Positions 33,906 through 42,034 of a DNA stretch of 64,000 nt are shown in pieces; position 1 is the stretch's first letter; every line of letters starts with the position of its first letter. A program made the position numbers and the translations under genes. Location of the stretch: the NCBI GenBank assembly GCA_017858255.1, contig JAFMBV010000003.1, positions 1-64,000 on the forward strand. Direction: 5' to 3'. The DNA comes from Bacteriovoracaceae bacterium. Its GTDB lineage: Bacteria; Bdellovibrionota; Bacteriovoracia; Bacteriovoracales; Bacteriovoracaceae. The notes under the pieces are model-generated. The model searched no databases. It worked only from the letters and a program-made list of their open reading frames with translations, and was not told the DNA's origin.

Positions 33906-33935
33906 CCTCAACCTGCACGACTAGGAAAGTTGAGG
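33906..33935 (-). promoter_or_regulatory. Leader inverted repeats before prkA
   Basis: CCTCAAC and GTTGAGG pair across 16 bases, and the overlapping words CAACCT (33910-33915) and AGGTTG (33933-33938) allow a second, mutually exclusive pairing. The element lies 45-74 bases before the prkA start, and A-rich sequence precedes it on the minus strand. It could be a regulatory leader hairpin or an operator. On the plus strand the same hairpin is followed by a T run, so it might also act as a terminator for transcription from the left. Confidence 0.35.
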
Positions 33936-34016
33936 TTGTGTTTTTTTAAGGTAAATTCTCTGCAAGAATACCTGATGTTAGTGGTAGGAAAGCGATTGAT
34001 GAAGTAGCCTAGGGTA

Positions 34017-35273
34017 GTGAACATTAAGCCTAACTCAAAAATTCTTCTTCTGATCATTGTCGCAACCCTGTTGCCTTTAGCATTGCTTCTATATCCAACT
34101 ATTTGGGTCGGAAAAGAAAAGGTCCAAACTCCGGTTTCCTCTGATTTATGGGTCTTGGCCATAGATGAAATTGATAAGGCCTGGAGGGGAAATATTTCTC
34201 TTAGCGATCCTTTAATTAAAGAAAATTGTCCTCATTTTTATCGTGAAAATGATGATATTCCCTCTGAACTAAAATCTTGTCGAAGTGAAATCTTTAAATG
34301 CTTTTTTGAAGGCCGAAAGACGAGTTTAAAAGATAAGAAAAAGTTTCATCATCTTTCTATTAACTTTAAACAAATCTCTTCTTCTCTTGAAGGAAAGCAA
34401 CCTTTTGTCATTGAACTAAATATTGATGAAAACCCTCTTTTGCTTGAGTTAAATGATAATTGTCGTCAGGTCGAGCTTCCTCAAGGTGCTTATTGGGGGA
34501 ATCATGCCGTCAATATCAAGGAACGATTATGGCATACAAGTGGAATAAGATATTTTATTGATCGGTTCTTAGTTAGACGAATTGATATAAGAGAGTGGTT
34601 AATCTCTATGACGGCAAAAGATAAGGCAGGAGTAAAGAAGAAGGGTTCTTTGGAGCGCCTAAAGAATATCTACCTTGCTAAGACTAATGACTCTATTGAT
34701 TATTACGCACCGGCATCAGAGTTACTTCCTAATGAGATGGAAGACTATTGCTCGTTTCGAAGAGCTGAGGTTCTCTCCTCTCAGGTAAGAACAGCAATAA
34801 CTTTTCATCATGGTAGGGAAACTACCGAAGATATCTTCACTAGGCCGCCGAGTTCAAATAGTGCTCCTCATCCCTTTGGTGTGCGTAAACAAAAGTCACC
34901 TCAATTTAAGGCAGAGCGTGCCAATAAAAAAGCAGATGCTGATACTTGTAGACTTATTTTTTCAAAAGAATGTCGTGAGATGTCTTACTATTCATTATTT
35001 CCTAATAGCATGGGCTGGTCTGGAGTGAGTGAGCTTCTTGGTGGACCAGCAGAATATGTTGTAAATAAAAAATATCCTCGTAAGAACCTCCATCCCAGTA
35101 GTTACTATCATTCATTGGACTCTACTGTTCACCAGGCAGGTAAGAGGGTCTTTTGGTCGGGAAAGGGCCATCGCCGTATTGATTTTAATTTTTTTACTTT
35201 GCCGTTTTTTGATAAAGGTGTTGATTCTTTTGATGTCGGGTTTCGCTGTATGAAGGTAAGGCTGAATGAATAG
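34017..35273 (+). CDS. Exported or membrane-anchored hypothetical protein
   Basis: A 418-residue protein with a hydrophobic N-terminus (residues 8-28), either an uncleaved signal anchor or a signal peptide. The rest is soluble, with basic/acidic helices and eight scattered cysteines, and has no recognised domain. A GTG start at 34017 is the first in-frame choice; its ribosome site is weak. It overlaps the next exported gene by eight bases (ATGAATAG), so both are translated from one transcript. Confidence 0.6.
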   Translation: MNIKPNSKILLLIIVATLLPLALLLYPTIWVGKEKVQTPVSSDLWVLAIDEIDKAWRGNISLSDPLIKENCPHFYRENDDIPSELKSCRSEIFKCFFEGRKTSLKDKKKFHHLSINFKQISSSLEGKQPFVIELNIDENPLLLELNDNCRQVELPQGAYWGNHAVNIKERLWHTSGIRYFIDRFLVRRIDIREWLISMTAKDKAGVKKKGSLERLKNIYLAKTNDSIDYYAPASELLPNEMEDYCSFRRAEVLSSQVRTAITFHHGRETTEDIFTRPPSSNSAPHPFGVRKQKSPQFKAERANKKADADTCRLIFSKECREMSYYSLFPNSMGWSGVSELLGGPAEYVVNKKYPRKNLHPSSYYHSLDSTVHQAGKRVFWSGKGHRRIDFNFFTLPFFDKGVDSFDVGFRCMKVRLNE

Positions 35274-36039
35274 AGGTGCCATTAAATTCTTCATTCTATT
35301 TCTGAGTTTGATAATGATTGAGATTAGAGGGAATATCATTCTAGCGCCTGTAACTGAGGTTCATCCTCTTATAAAAGAAGGAAAGTCTTTTTCTTTTGAT
35401 TCTCCTGTAGGTAGTTATCAGAAAATTATTGAATGGAAGAAGGCAAATCTCTATTCTTGTTTATTTTATAAGGTACCGATAAGGAACGAGCAATTAGGGG
35501 AATTGATTCAAATCGAAGGTGTTAAGGTTTGTTCCTTGCGAAATTTGAAAAAGGCCTCATTAAAAATTGAAGGAATCACATCATTAAAAATCCAAGATAT
35601 CGATTTAATAAAAAAGCCGCGATTTAAATTGCGATATAACATAGAAGAAAAAGAGTTTATAAAGGAATACACCTTTCCTTTTTTCTCTCGAGAGAACTCT
35701 TTGTGGGCAGGTATCAATATTTATGAGTCAACGGCTCTTGGGAGAGATACAAGTTTAGTTAAGGAACAAGTTTGCCGTTATGGTTGCAAGGAAGACAGGT
35801 CGAATAATTGTCAAAGTTGTCCTAGTGGTCATTGGACTCCATTCATAAGTTTAAAGTGCCCAGCAAGTGTTTCGGCAATATGTGGTCTTCGTGAATGCGG
35901 TGGAAGAGAACAGAAGGCATGTCTAAGAATGACAGCATTAAAATCCAAGCTGACATGTGAAGAAGCTAGAAATTATGTTTATTGTTCCTATGGCCTGGAT
36001 GTGAATTGTCTTAATAACGGAGACATTATTTGTCGTTGA
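35266..36039 (+). CDS. Exported cysteine-rich hypothetical protein
   Basis: A 257-residue protein with a signal peptide (about residues 1-23). The C-terminal 90 residues contain about 15 cysteines in short spacings (CRYGCKE, CQSCPSGHW, CPAS, CGLRECGG, CSYG), suggesting a disulfide-rich or metal-binding extracellular module. The N-terminal part looks beta-rich. It is paired with the upstream exported gene by overlap. No family is recognised; the cysteine pattern resembles no named module I can identify. Confidence 0.6.
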   Translation: MNRGAIKFFILFLSLIMIEIRGNIILAPVTEVHPLIKEGKSFSFDSPVGSYQKIIEWKKANLYSCLFYKVPIRNEQLGELIQIEGVKVCSLRNLKKASLKIEGITSLKIQDIDLIKKPRFKLRYNIEEKEFIKEYTFPFFSRENSLWAGINIYESTALGRDTSLVKEQVCRYGCKEDRSNNCQSCPSGHWTPFISLKCPASVSAICGLRECGGREQKACLRMTALKSKLTCEEARNYVYCSYGLDVNCLNNGDIICR

Positions 36040-37228
36040 GGACCTTTAGAATCTCAGAGTCTTCGAGAACTTCATGACCTAAAAAGCGAGCATTTACCAT
36101 CGTAAAGGTGCTCTTCTCAAGAATATCAAATCGTTCTTCATTTAAGTCTTCATCTTCATCCTTAACTTTATAAACACAATCATGAGTACCGATGAAAGCT
36201 TTATGGCATATCTTTATAGGTGGGAGAAGGTAAGATTTTTCAAGGTTTATCTTAGAGTATTCTATTTTAAGCCTTATACCGCTGATAAAGTCCTCCGGTT
36301 TATAAAGACCAAGAACTGGCACATCACCAAATTTCGCCCCGAAAAAATTTGAGTCATTTGATAAGACGAGATCAACAGCTCCAGGGGGAAGACGTTTTAA
36401 TGTGTTTAAAATCTCATTATCTTTTTTACAGACTTCGCTCATGGAAGGCAGGTTCTTTAAGGAAATAGCAGTTGTACTAGGTTCACTTTCACAGCCGATT
36501 GATCCATTGTAGTAAAGGATGAGAAGATCTCCGCCTTGTTTGGAGATTTTATTTTTATTTCTTAGAACAGTCGTCACAGGATCTTGAAAATAGTATCCAG
36601 AGATTTCATTGCGCTCTTTTGATGAGAGGGCCTGGTAACTAGTTATCCCTAGGGTCGCTACTTTGTGATCTTCATTTGAAAACCATAAGTAAGGACGACT
36701 TTTAAACGTATCGACAGGATCCCCTGACTTGATCGCCAGTATATTAGAGTTAAACCACGGTAGATCATCAAGGCCATTTTTTAAGAGCGTTGTATTTTTA
36801 GGTAAATCATCTTTGGAAAGTAGAATTCCATCGAGAGCGATTTTTGAGAGTGTCTCTTTAAGATGCTTTTGCTTAATTTTATCGCTATTTAAATAGTTGA
36901 GATCACCGAAAGATAGAATCATGGCCTTTTGACCAAATCTTTCTTTTATAATCTTAAGGTACTGAGAAAGAATGGCCGCCCCTCCAATTTTCATAGAGCT
37001 TGGCATTGCTTTAGGTAGATCAGCCTTCTTTAGTTCTTGATGAGGATAGAAATTTTCTTGGATTTTTCCATGGTGAAAAATAAAAAGGTCTTCTTCTGGT
37101 TTTTCTGAAAAGAACTGATTCTTTTGCCACTCAGGGTAAGAATAGATTTGGACAATTTTTTCTTCGTCATCACAAGAGGTCGCGAGAATAACTATGCCTA
37201 AGCAAATAAGAAAAATTTTATTAATCAT
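36026..37228 (-). CDS. Lipoprotein with degenerate 5'-nucleotidase-like domain
   Basis: The N-terminus carries a lipobox (LATSC, Cys19). Residues 45-330 recall the metallophosphatase domain of UshA-type 5'-nucleotidases (HHGKIQENFYP, GGAAILSQYLKIIKERFG, ILSFGDLNYLN, and a late NDSNFFGA), but several metal ligands are missing: the first motif reads HHGK where DxHG is usual, and no GNHE is visible. It may be a non-enzymatic envelope protein derived from such enzymes. It converges with the Cys-rich gene, overlapping by 14 bases. Confidence 0.5.
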   Translation of the reverse strand: MINKIFLICLGIVILATSCDDEEKIVQIYSYPEWQKNQFFSEKPEEDLFIFHHGKIQENFYPHQELKKADLPKAMPSSMKIGGAAILSQYLKIIKERFGQKAMILSFGDLNYLNSDKIKQKHLKETLSKIALDGILLSKDDLPKNTTLLKNGLDDLPWFNSNILAIKSGDPVDTFKSRPYLWFSNEDHKVATLGITSYQALSSKERNEISGYYFQDPVTTVLRNKNKISKQGGDLLILYYNGSIGCESEPSTTAISLKNLPSMSEVCKKDNEILNTLKRLPPGAVDLVLSNDSNFFGAKFGDVPVLGLYKPEDFISGIRLKIEYSKINLEKSYLLPPIKICHKAFIGTHDCVYKVKDEDEDLNEERFDILEKSTFTMVNARFLGHEVLEDSEILKVLNDK

Positions 37229-37254
37229 ACTTTCTGTAAACTTTAGTAACTGCT

Positions 37255-38400
37255 TTATTTTCCAAGTTTACTATAAGCTTTCTCAAGAGCATTGTATATT
37301 TTCTCGTAAGCATCATCTGGCGAACATGTTCCTAGTGAGATACGAACAGCTCCTCGACCAATTTCATCGGTAACACCCATGGCCTCTAGAACTTTTGATA
37401 TTGTGGCCAGGTTGTCACAACACGCACTTGAGGTCGTTACATAAATATCATGCTCCTCGAGCTCTTGTTGGATAGCTTGCCCACTAATGCCTGGATATGA
37501 AATGAATGTTGTTCCACCTAAGCGAGGTGCATCCGCCCCCATAATAACCACGGGGAATTTTTCTTTTAGTTTTCTTTCAAACTCTTCACGCTTTTCTTGA
37601 AGCTTAGCGATTTTTTCTTTTTTCTTAGTAAAGGTATCCATTGCCACTGCAATAGCTTCAAAACCGATATAATTCTGAGTTCCGCCTCGCAAGTTCTTCT
37701 CTTGACCACCGCCAATAATAAGTGGTCTTAAAAGGTTGTGGTCCTTTGCTAAAATAAATCCTGCACCTGTCATGGCACCAACTTTATGACCGGCGGCAAA
37801 AGCAAAGTCTATATTTGATTCTTTGAAATTGAATTCTGTTTTTCCAATAAACTGGGTGGTGTCACAAACAAAAGAAGCACCCTCAGTTTGGCAAAGAGCA
37901 CCTATCTCCTTGAAGGGCTGAACGACGCCAGTCTCATTGTTGGCGGCCATTACTGCCACCATCGCAACTCTTCCAACATTCTTTTCAAGTAGAGCGGCGA
38001 GGGCCTCTATATCGCATTGGCCATTTGGACGCGTAGGGATGACTTGAACTTGGTAGCCTTCGTCTTCCTCGTAGTGGCGTGCACATTTAATAACGGCAGA
38101 GTGTTCAATTCCTGAAATAAAAATCTGATCTCTACCACTGTCTTTATTGTTGTGTAGAAGGCTATAAAAAACCTGGCTAATCCCTTCAGTTGATCCAGAA
38201 TTAAAAATAATATTTTTAGGAAGTGCTCCAACGGCTTTGGCACAAATTGACCTCGCGTTCTCCATGCCCATCAGAGTTTTTTGACCCAGATGATGATTAG
38301 CATTTGGGTTGCTATATGGACCTGTCTCCAGTCTTTCTTTTAGAAAATCAATTACCTCTCGGCATAGTGGTGCACTACCATTGTAATCAGCGTAGATCAT
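37255..38400 (-). CDS. Cysteine desulfurase (NifS/IscS-like)
   Basis: A PLP-dependent class V aminotransferase-fold enzyme that takes sulfur from cysteine for Fe-S clusters or thio-modifications. GSTEGISQV near 69-77 is the PLP-phosphate region; Lys206 (AAGHKVGA) binds PLP; the catalytic loop has SSACCDN (C327/C328). RGGTQN is typical. The length (381) is normal. A decayed reading frame and a rhodanese gene lie just upstream in the same orientation, suggesting a sulfur-handling unit. Confidence 0.92.
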   Translation of the reverse strand: MIYADYNGSAPLCREVIDFLKERLETGPYSNPNANHHLGQKTLMGMENARSICAKAVGALPKNIIFNSGSTEGISQVFYSLLHNNKDSGRDQIFISGIEHSAVIKCARHYEEDEGYQVQVIPTRPNGQCDIEALAALLEKNVGRVAMVAVMAANNETGVVQPFKEIGALCQTEGASFVCDTTQFIGKTEFNFKESNIDFAFAAGHKVGAMTGAGFILAKDHNLLRPLIIGGGQEKNLRGGTQNYIGFEAIAVAMDTFTKKKEKIAKLQEKREEFERKLKEKFPVVIMGADAPRLGGTTFISYPGISGQAIQQELEEHDIYVTTSSACCDNLATISKVLEAMGVTDEIGRGAVRISLGTCSPDDAYEKIYNALEKAYSKLGK

Positions 38401-38558
38401 TTTAGTCCCTCTAGATAAAAGACAGATTCTCTGGAGAGTGACAGCATTTTACTTATTGCAGGCCATTCACCACTGATTGTCTTTTTATCCACTTTAATGA
38501 CGTTAACAACCCTATCTTCCCTTAAATGCTCTAAAACTGGCAAGTGATCAGAGAGGAC
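38397..38558 (-). pseudogene. Decayed C-terminal reading frame between rhodanese and desulfurase
   Basis: A 53-codon open stretch ends in TGA overlapping the desulfurase ATG. It has protein-like composition (HLPVLEHLREDRVVNVIKVD ... SLSRESVFYLEGLK) but begins straight after an in-frame TAA with no good start. The adjoining frame upstream reads SKCGASTGCNPVSPL before its own stop, and re-inserting one CT unit in the CTCTCT run at about 38551-38556 would join the two as ...PLSDHLPVL... A further in-frame TAG lies near 38610. The simplest reading is the remnant of a gene; its family is unknown. Confidence 0.35.
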
Positions 38559-38578
38559 TTACAGGGTTACACCCAGTA

Positions 38579-38646
38579 CTAGCACCACATTTAGAATGCA
38601 AAACGCTCTAGCATTCTTGAGTTGGCTCTGGTGTGACGTTTGCTAG
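38579..38646. repeat. Imperfect long palindrome after the rhodanese gene
   Basis: Outer arms CTAGCA/TGCTAG (38579-38584 and 38641-38646) and inner arms AGAATGC/GCATTCT (38593-38599 and 38611-38617) enclose an 11-base loop. The near-symmetric CACCACA/TGGTGTG lies between them. It begins five bases after the rhodanese stop on the minus strand. There is no T run, so it is not a standard terminator. It overlaps the decayed frame and may be a structured element or the scar of a small insertion. Confidence 0.4.
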
Positions 38647-38650
38647 GTTA

Positions 38651-38965
38651 TTATTTAGTTGGGTATCCCGCCTCTAGCCAAGCAAGTATGCCGCCTTCGA
38701 GGTTAAAAAGGTTTTCGAAACCTTCATCTTGAAGCTTCATGGCAGCTGTTAAGCTTCTTTTGCCGCTACGGCACTGACAAACTACGACAGCTTCTTTGTT
38801 GGTAACTTTCTTCATTTCCTCTTCAAAGTTGGAAAGAGGTAAAAACTGAGCAGCTTCAATATGTGCCTCGTCCCACTCACCTTGCTCGCGGCAGTCAATA
38901 AGAATGAGTTCTTCGTTGTTATCTAATTTTTCTTTTAGTTCTTGAACTGTCATATTTCCGATCAT
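38651..38965 (-). CDS. Single-domain rhodanese
   Basis: A 104-residue rhodanese domain with the active-site loop CRSGKRS (catalytic C65). The fold is recognisable by LILIDCREQGEWDEAHI and the C-terminal LEGGILAWLEAGYP. It transfers sulfane sulfur to acceptors such as cyanide or protein thiols. GGGAGG precedes the ATG. It points toward the cysteine desulfurase, consistent with shared sulfur metabolism. Confidence 0.93.
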   Translation of the reverse strand: MIGNMTVQELKEKLDNNEELILIDCREQGEWDEAHIEAAQFLPLSNFEEEMKKVTNKEAVVVCQCRSGKRSLTAAMKLQDEGFENLFNLEGGILAWLEAGYPTK

Positions 38966-39141
38966 GTGACCTCCCTATTTTATATGCCCACAAGCTAACA
39001 GAAGTTTCTTGCGAAAGGAATGTGAAGATTTTTAATGCGCAGTGCGACTTATCGCTTTTAAATTTTGACGAAGTGTTACGAGCTTTCTTACAATTTTCAT
39101 AGGCTTAACGCAGTCATGGTCTAAGGATGGCGCTCTGTTAC

Positions 39142-39158
39142 GATGATCAAGATGATCA
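39142..39158 (+). promoter_or_regulatory. Direct repeats in the parA leader
   Basis: Two copies of GATGATCA lie nine bases apart (39142-39149 and 39151-39158), one turn of DNA apart, 33 bases before the parA start. The word TGTTACGA also occurs twice (39074-39081 and 39136-39143). Such direct repeats are often bound by ParA or ParB repressors. No classical parS palindrome (TGTTTCACGTGAAACA) is visible here. Confidence 0.35.
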
Positions 39159-39190
39159 GAGATTATGAACAGGGCAGACGGAGGAATAAC

Positions 39191-39967
39191 ATGGAAGTAA
39201 TTACTATTGCGAATAACAAGGGCGGAGTAGGCAAAACAATGAATGCCTACCAACTCGTATGTCATTTAGCGAATAACGGAAATAAAGTTCTTGTTATCGA
39301 TTTGGATTCACAGGCAAACCTCAGTTCAACCTTTGGAGTTCAGATTCGTCGGTCACTAATACCTGAGTGGCTTATTGGAGATGTGAGCCTTGAAGACGTT
39401 GTGGTTCCCTCTGAAGGTGAAGGAGAGTTTCACCACAACATAAGCATCATTCCAAGTTCTCGTCACCTTGCAAATCTTTCGAAGCTCTTAATTTTAAGTG
39501 AGCAAGAGATAAGAAGAAACGCTGGAAGAAAAGAGCGACTTCTCAAAATGAGATTAAAGGATTGTGAAGAAAATTTTGATTATGTCGTTATTGATACCCC
39601 GCCAATGTTAGGGGATGAACTCATCATGGCCCTAGTGGGAAGTACTAAAATACTTATTCCTACTCAGGCTCAAGACTATTCAATTGATGGTCTAGAAGAA
39701 CTTATGGATACCTTTGAAATTATTCGTGAAACCGAAAATCCTAGTTTAGAGTTTGCGATTATTCCATCAATGGTGAATAAGAGGCGCAAGATCGAGCAAC
39801 AAAGACTAGAGGAGCTGGCTCAATCATTCCAGATTACGCCGCCTATTAGGAACTTGGTTCAGATGCAAGAGTCGATTTCGATGAAGAAGCCGATCTTTAT
39901 GATGAACCAAAAAACTGAAGGCTACAAAGACTATCAAGCTCTTTGGGATTCTCTCGAATTAAATTAA
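39191..39967 (+). CDS. ParA-family ATPase
   Basis: A 258-residue partition-type ATPase. The Walker A-like KGGVGKT is at residues 10-16, Walker B is the VVIDTPP strand near 138-144, and VIDLDSQANLS is the switch region. It belongs to the ParA/Soj group and uses ATP-dependent DNA binding to move DNA or protein cargo. The start is set to ATG 39191 because GGAGG lies six bases upstream. It is 12 bases from the ParB-like gene. The usual oriC neighbours (mnmG, rsmG) are absent, so this may be a second, non-origin ParAB pair. Confidence 0.88.
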   Translation: MEVITIANNKGGVGKTMNAYQLVCHLANNGNKVLVIDLDSQANLSSTFGVQIRRSLIPEWLIGDVSLEDVVVPSEGEGEFHHNISIIPSSRHLANLSKLLILSEQEIRRNAGRKERLLKMRLKDCEENFDYVVIDTPPMLGDELIMALVGSTKILIPTQAQDYSIDGLEELMDTFEIIRETENPSLEFAIIPSMVNKRRKIEQQRLEELAQSFQITPPIRNLVQMQESISMKKPIFMMNQKTEGYKDYQALWDSLELN

Positions 39968-39979
39968 GGATGGTATAAA

Positions 39980-40870
39980 ATGGCCAAAAGTTTTTCGGCA
40001 AGAGTCTCAAAGAAAAGTAGAAAGACCCTTGATATGAGTGAAAACTTATCTCGTGACCTTCTCAAGTATGCTGATCAAAAGTTACTTGAAGGGGCTCGTC
40101 TTGAGGAAGTTCGCCTAAAAGATATTTTAGTTAAAGAACAAGTAAGAACTAAGTTTAATGATGGTTCTCTAAAAGAGCTCGCAGAAAATATTAGAGTAAA
40201 TGGTCTCATTCAGCCGCTTGTCCTCCATCCCGATGGGAAGGGAAGATACACTCTAATCTGTGGTGAACGTCGTTTCCGTGCAATGAGTACATTAGAGGAA
40301 ATGGAGTTCTGTCCGTGCTTTATTCTCGACGGGAAAACACCAGAAGAGCTAATGGCGATTCAGTTCTCTGAAAACTCTTCTCGTGAGGAACTGCACTACA
40401 TCGATAAAGCAGATGGGATTTTAAATTATCAAAAAGCAACAAAGGCAAGTGAGAGGAAGATTACTTCTGCTCTCGGAATTTCAAAGTCTGAAGTTCATCG
40501 CTCTTTGCTAATCGCAAAACTCGCTAAGAGGGTAAGAGAAGCGGCGAAAACTTATGACATTGAAAAATATGTCCTTTTAGAATACGACGCCCTAAATAGG
40601 GGAGCTTTTAAGAAAGAAATTGAAAAGAAAATCCTCACTGGTGAGCTCAAAAAGCGTAGTCAGCTAAAAAGACTTATCAATAAAGGCTCAGTTGTGGCCG
40701 CTCGCCAAAAAATCTCTACAAAAAAGAAGCCTGATGTTCCTAGTGGACTTACGGCAAATGCTTTTTTGAAGGCCATGGAATCCAAAACGAAAGAGATGGA
40801 TATAGACCCTCAAACGCTCAAGATGTTGAAAACATTGGTTAAAGAAACTAAGGATATGATGGATAGCTAA
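39980..40870 (+). CDS. ParB-like DNA-binding protein
   Basis: A 296-residue ParB/Spo0J-family protein. The N-terminal nuclease-like domain has ENIRVNGLIQPLVL and the CTP-binding GERRFRA; a helix-turn-helix follows (SALGISKSEVHRSLLIAKL). The C-terminus is basic and may form the dimerisation region. In ParABS the protein spreads from parS sites using CTP. It is co-transcribed with ParA and followed by a terminator at 40909. Confidence 0.88.
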   Translation: MAKSFSARVSKKSRKTLDMSENLSRDLLKYADQKLLEGARLEEVRLKDILVKEQVRTKFNDGSLKELAENIRVNGLIQPLVLHPDGKGRYTLICGERRFRAMSTLEEMEFCPCFILDGKTPEELMAIQFSENSSREELHYIDKADGILNYQKATKASERKITSALGISKSEVHRSLLIAKLAKRVREAAKTYDIEKYVLLEYDALNRGAFKKEIEKKILTGELKKRSQLKRLINKGSVVAARQKISTKKKPDVPSGLTANAFLKAMESKTKEMDIDPQTLKMLKTLVKETKDMMDS

Positions 40871-40908
40871 GTAGCTAATTTAACATAAATTCTTACAGTT
40901 TCTGACAC

Positions 40909-40935
40909 AGAGGGCTAGCTAAGCCCTCTTTTTTT
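40909..40935 (+). terminator. Intrinsic terminator of the parAB-like operon
   Basis: AGAGGGCT and AGCCCTCT form an eight-bp stem with a five-base loop, followed by seven T residues. Confidence 0.92.
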
Positions 40936-41080
40936 CGTTAAAGCCTCCTGGCATCATAAAATCTATTTAGTGGAAATTTTTCATTTCACCTCCCTCATTG
41001 CTGATATTTGGTATGCGTATTGCACAATAAATACTGAGAGAACAATGATTTATGAGATTTCAGTAATTTAGGGAGATTTA

Positions 41081-41917
41081 GTGAGAAATATTTATTACCC
41101 CTGTTTAATACTTTTACAGTTAGTTTGCACACTAGCTGCAGCTTCTGAATTGAAGTTAGAACAGAGGTACACTCAATATATTTGGCAAAAGCCGGTTGTG
41201 ATTGAGCAATATAGAGTTGTCACAAAAGAGGCGAGAGGACGAGGTCCAGCTTCAGCTGTTCCAAGCGATGATATGGAGTCGCTTCCCCTTGAAGAAAAAA
41301 TTTGGCTAAGTAATGTATTTGTAGAGGATAGCTCTGGTGTGATGAATGGTATGCGCACTCAGCTAGAGGCATGGGATCGCAGAGAAGAATACCGTCGTAA
41401 TTGGGATATAGGATCTACGGGTCTCTATGAAACACCTGATCGTGCGGGAAAAAAGGCGTGGTTTAATAGAATGCTCCTAAGATATGCAGATAAGCGTCTA
41501 TCTGGAGAGTTGAAAAATGCTGAAGAAGGTTCAACCATGCAAAGAATGCGTACTGTAAAACAGGCACTGCGGCCAAATACAGAGGCTCAAATTTCGAATA
41601 ATATTAAGCTAAAGTTTAAGGCACGAGTTCTGCGACTAAGTGCCATCATGCGCGTCATTAACCCATGGGTAGAGTCTGAAACCACCTTTAACGTTAGAGG
41701 TGAGGTAAACTCCCGTTTGGCCAAGAACTTTAAGGACCTGGGCATCAGAACAGAGGTCAATTATCAGGTTACCGATGGCGTTTATAACGCACAAATCAGT
41801 AAACCGCTTAGTCAAAATGTCACAGCAGTTTTATCTAGCGCTCAATCTGATGGCGAAGTTGCCTTTGCCGATATGGATCGTAATACGGTGCAACTAATCT
41901 ACAGCACACCTTTCTAA
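41081..41917 (+). CDS. Exported hypothetical protein
   Basis: A 278-residue protein with a signal peptide (LAAA, about residue 21). The GTG start has AGGGAG upstream. The C-terminal 70 residues show short beta-strands (FNVRGEV, GIRTEVNYQV, NVTAVLSS, TVQLIYSTPF), suggesting a barrel-like or periplasmic domain, while the middle part is helical and basic. No family is recognised. Confidence 0.6.
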   Translation: MRNIYYPCLILLQLVCTLAAASELKLEQRYTQYIWQKPVVIEQYRVVTKEARGRGPASAVPSDDMESLPLEEKIWLSNVFVEDSSGVMNGMRTQLEAWDRREEYRRNWDIGSTGLYETPDRAGKKAWFNRMLLRYADKRLSGELKNAEEGSTMQRMRTVKQALRPNTEAQISNNIKLKFKARVLRLSAIMRVINPWVESETTFNVRGEVNSRLAKNFKDLGIRTEVNYQVTDGVYNAQISKPLSQNVTAVLSSAQSDGEVAFADMDRNTVQLIYSTPF

Positions 41918-42034
41918 AAAAGAAAATTCTTAGGAAATTCCTACTGCCAACAGCTATGGTTTTGCGGTAACTTGGGAGCCGTTTTAGACTAATAAAGTAT
42001 TAAACTTTAAATTACGGATACACCCGAGGTTATT

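Noticed and set aside
39000-40935. parS site near parAB
   Set aside because: No TGTTTCACGTGAAACA-like palindrome was found; only direct repeats were seen.
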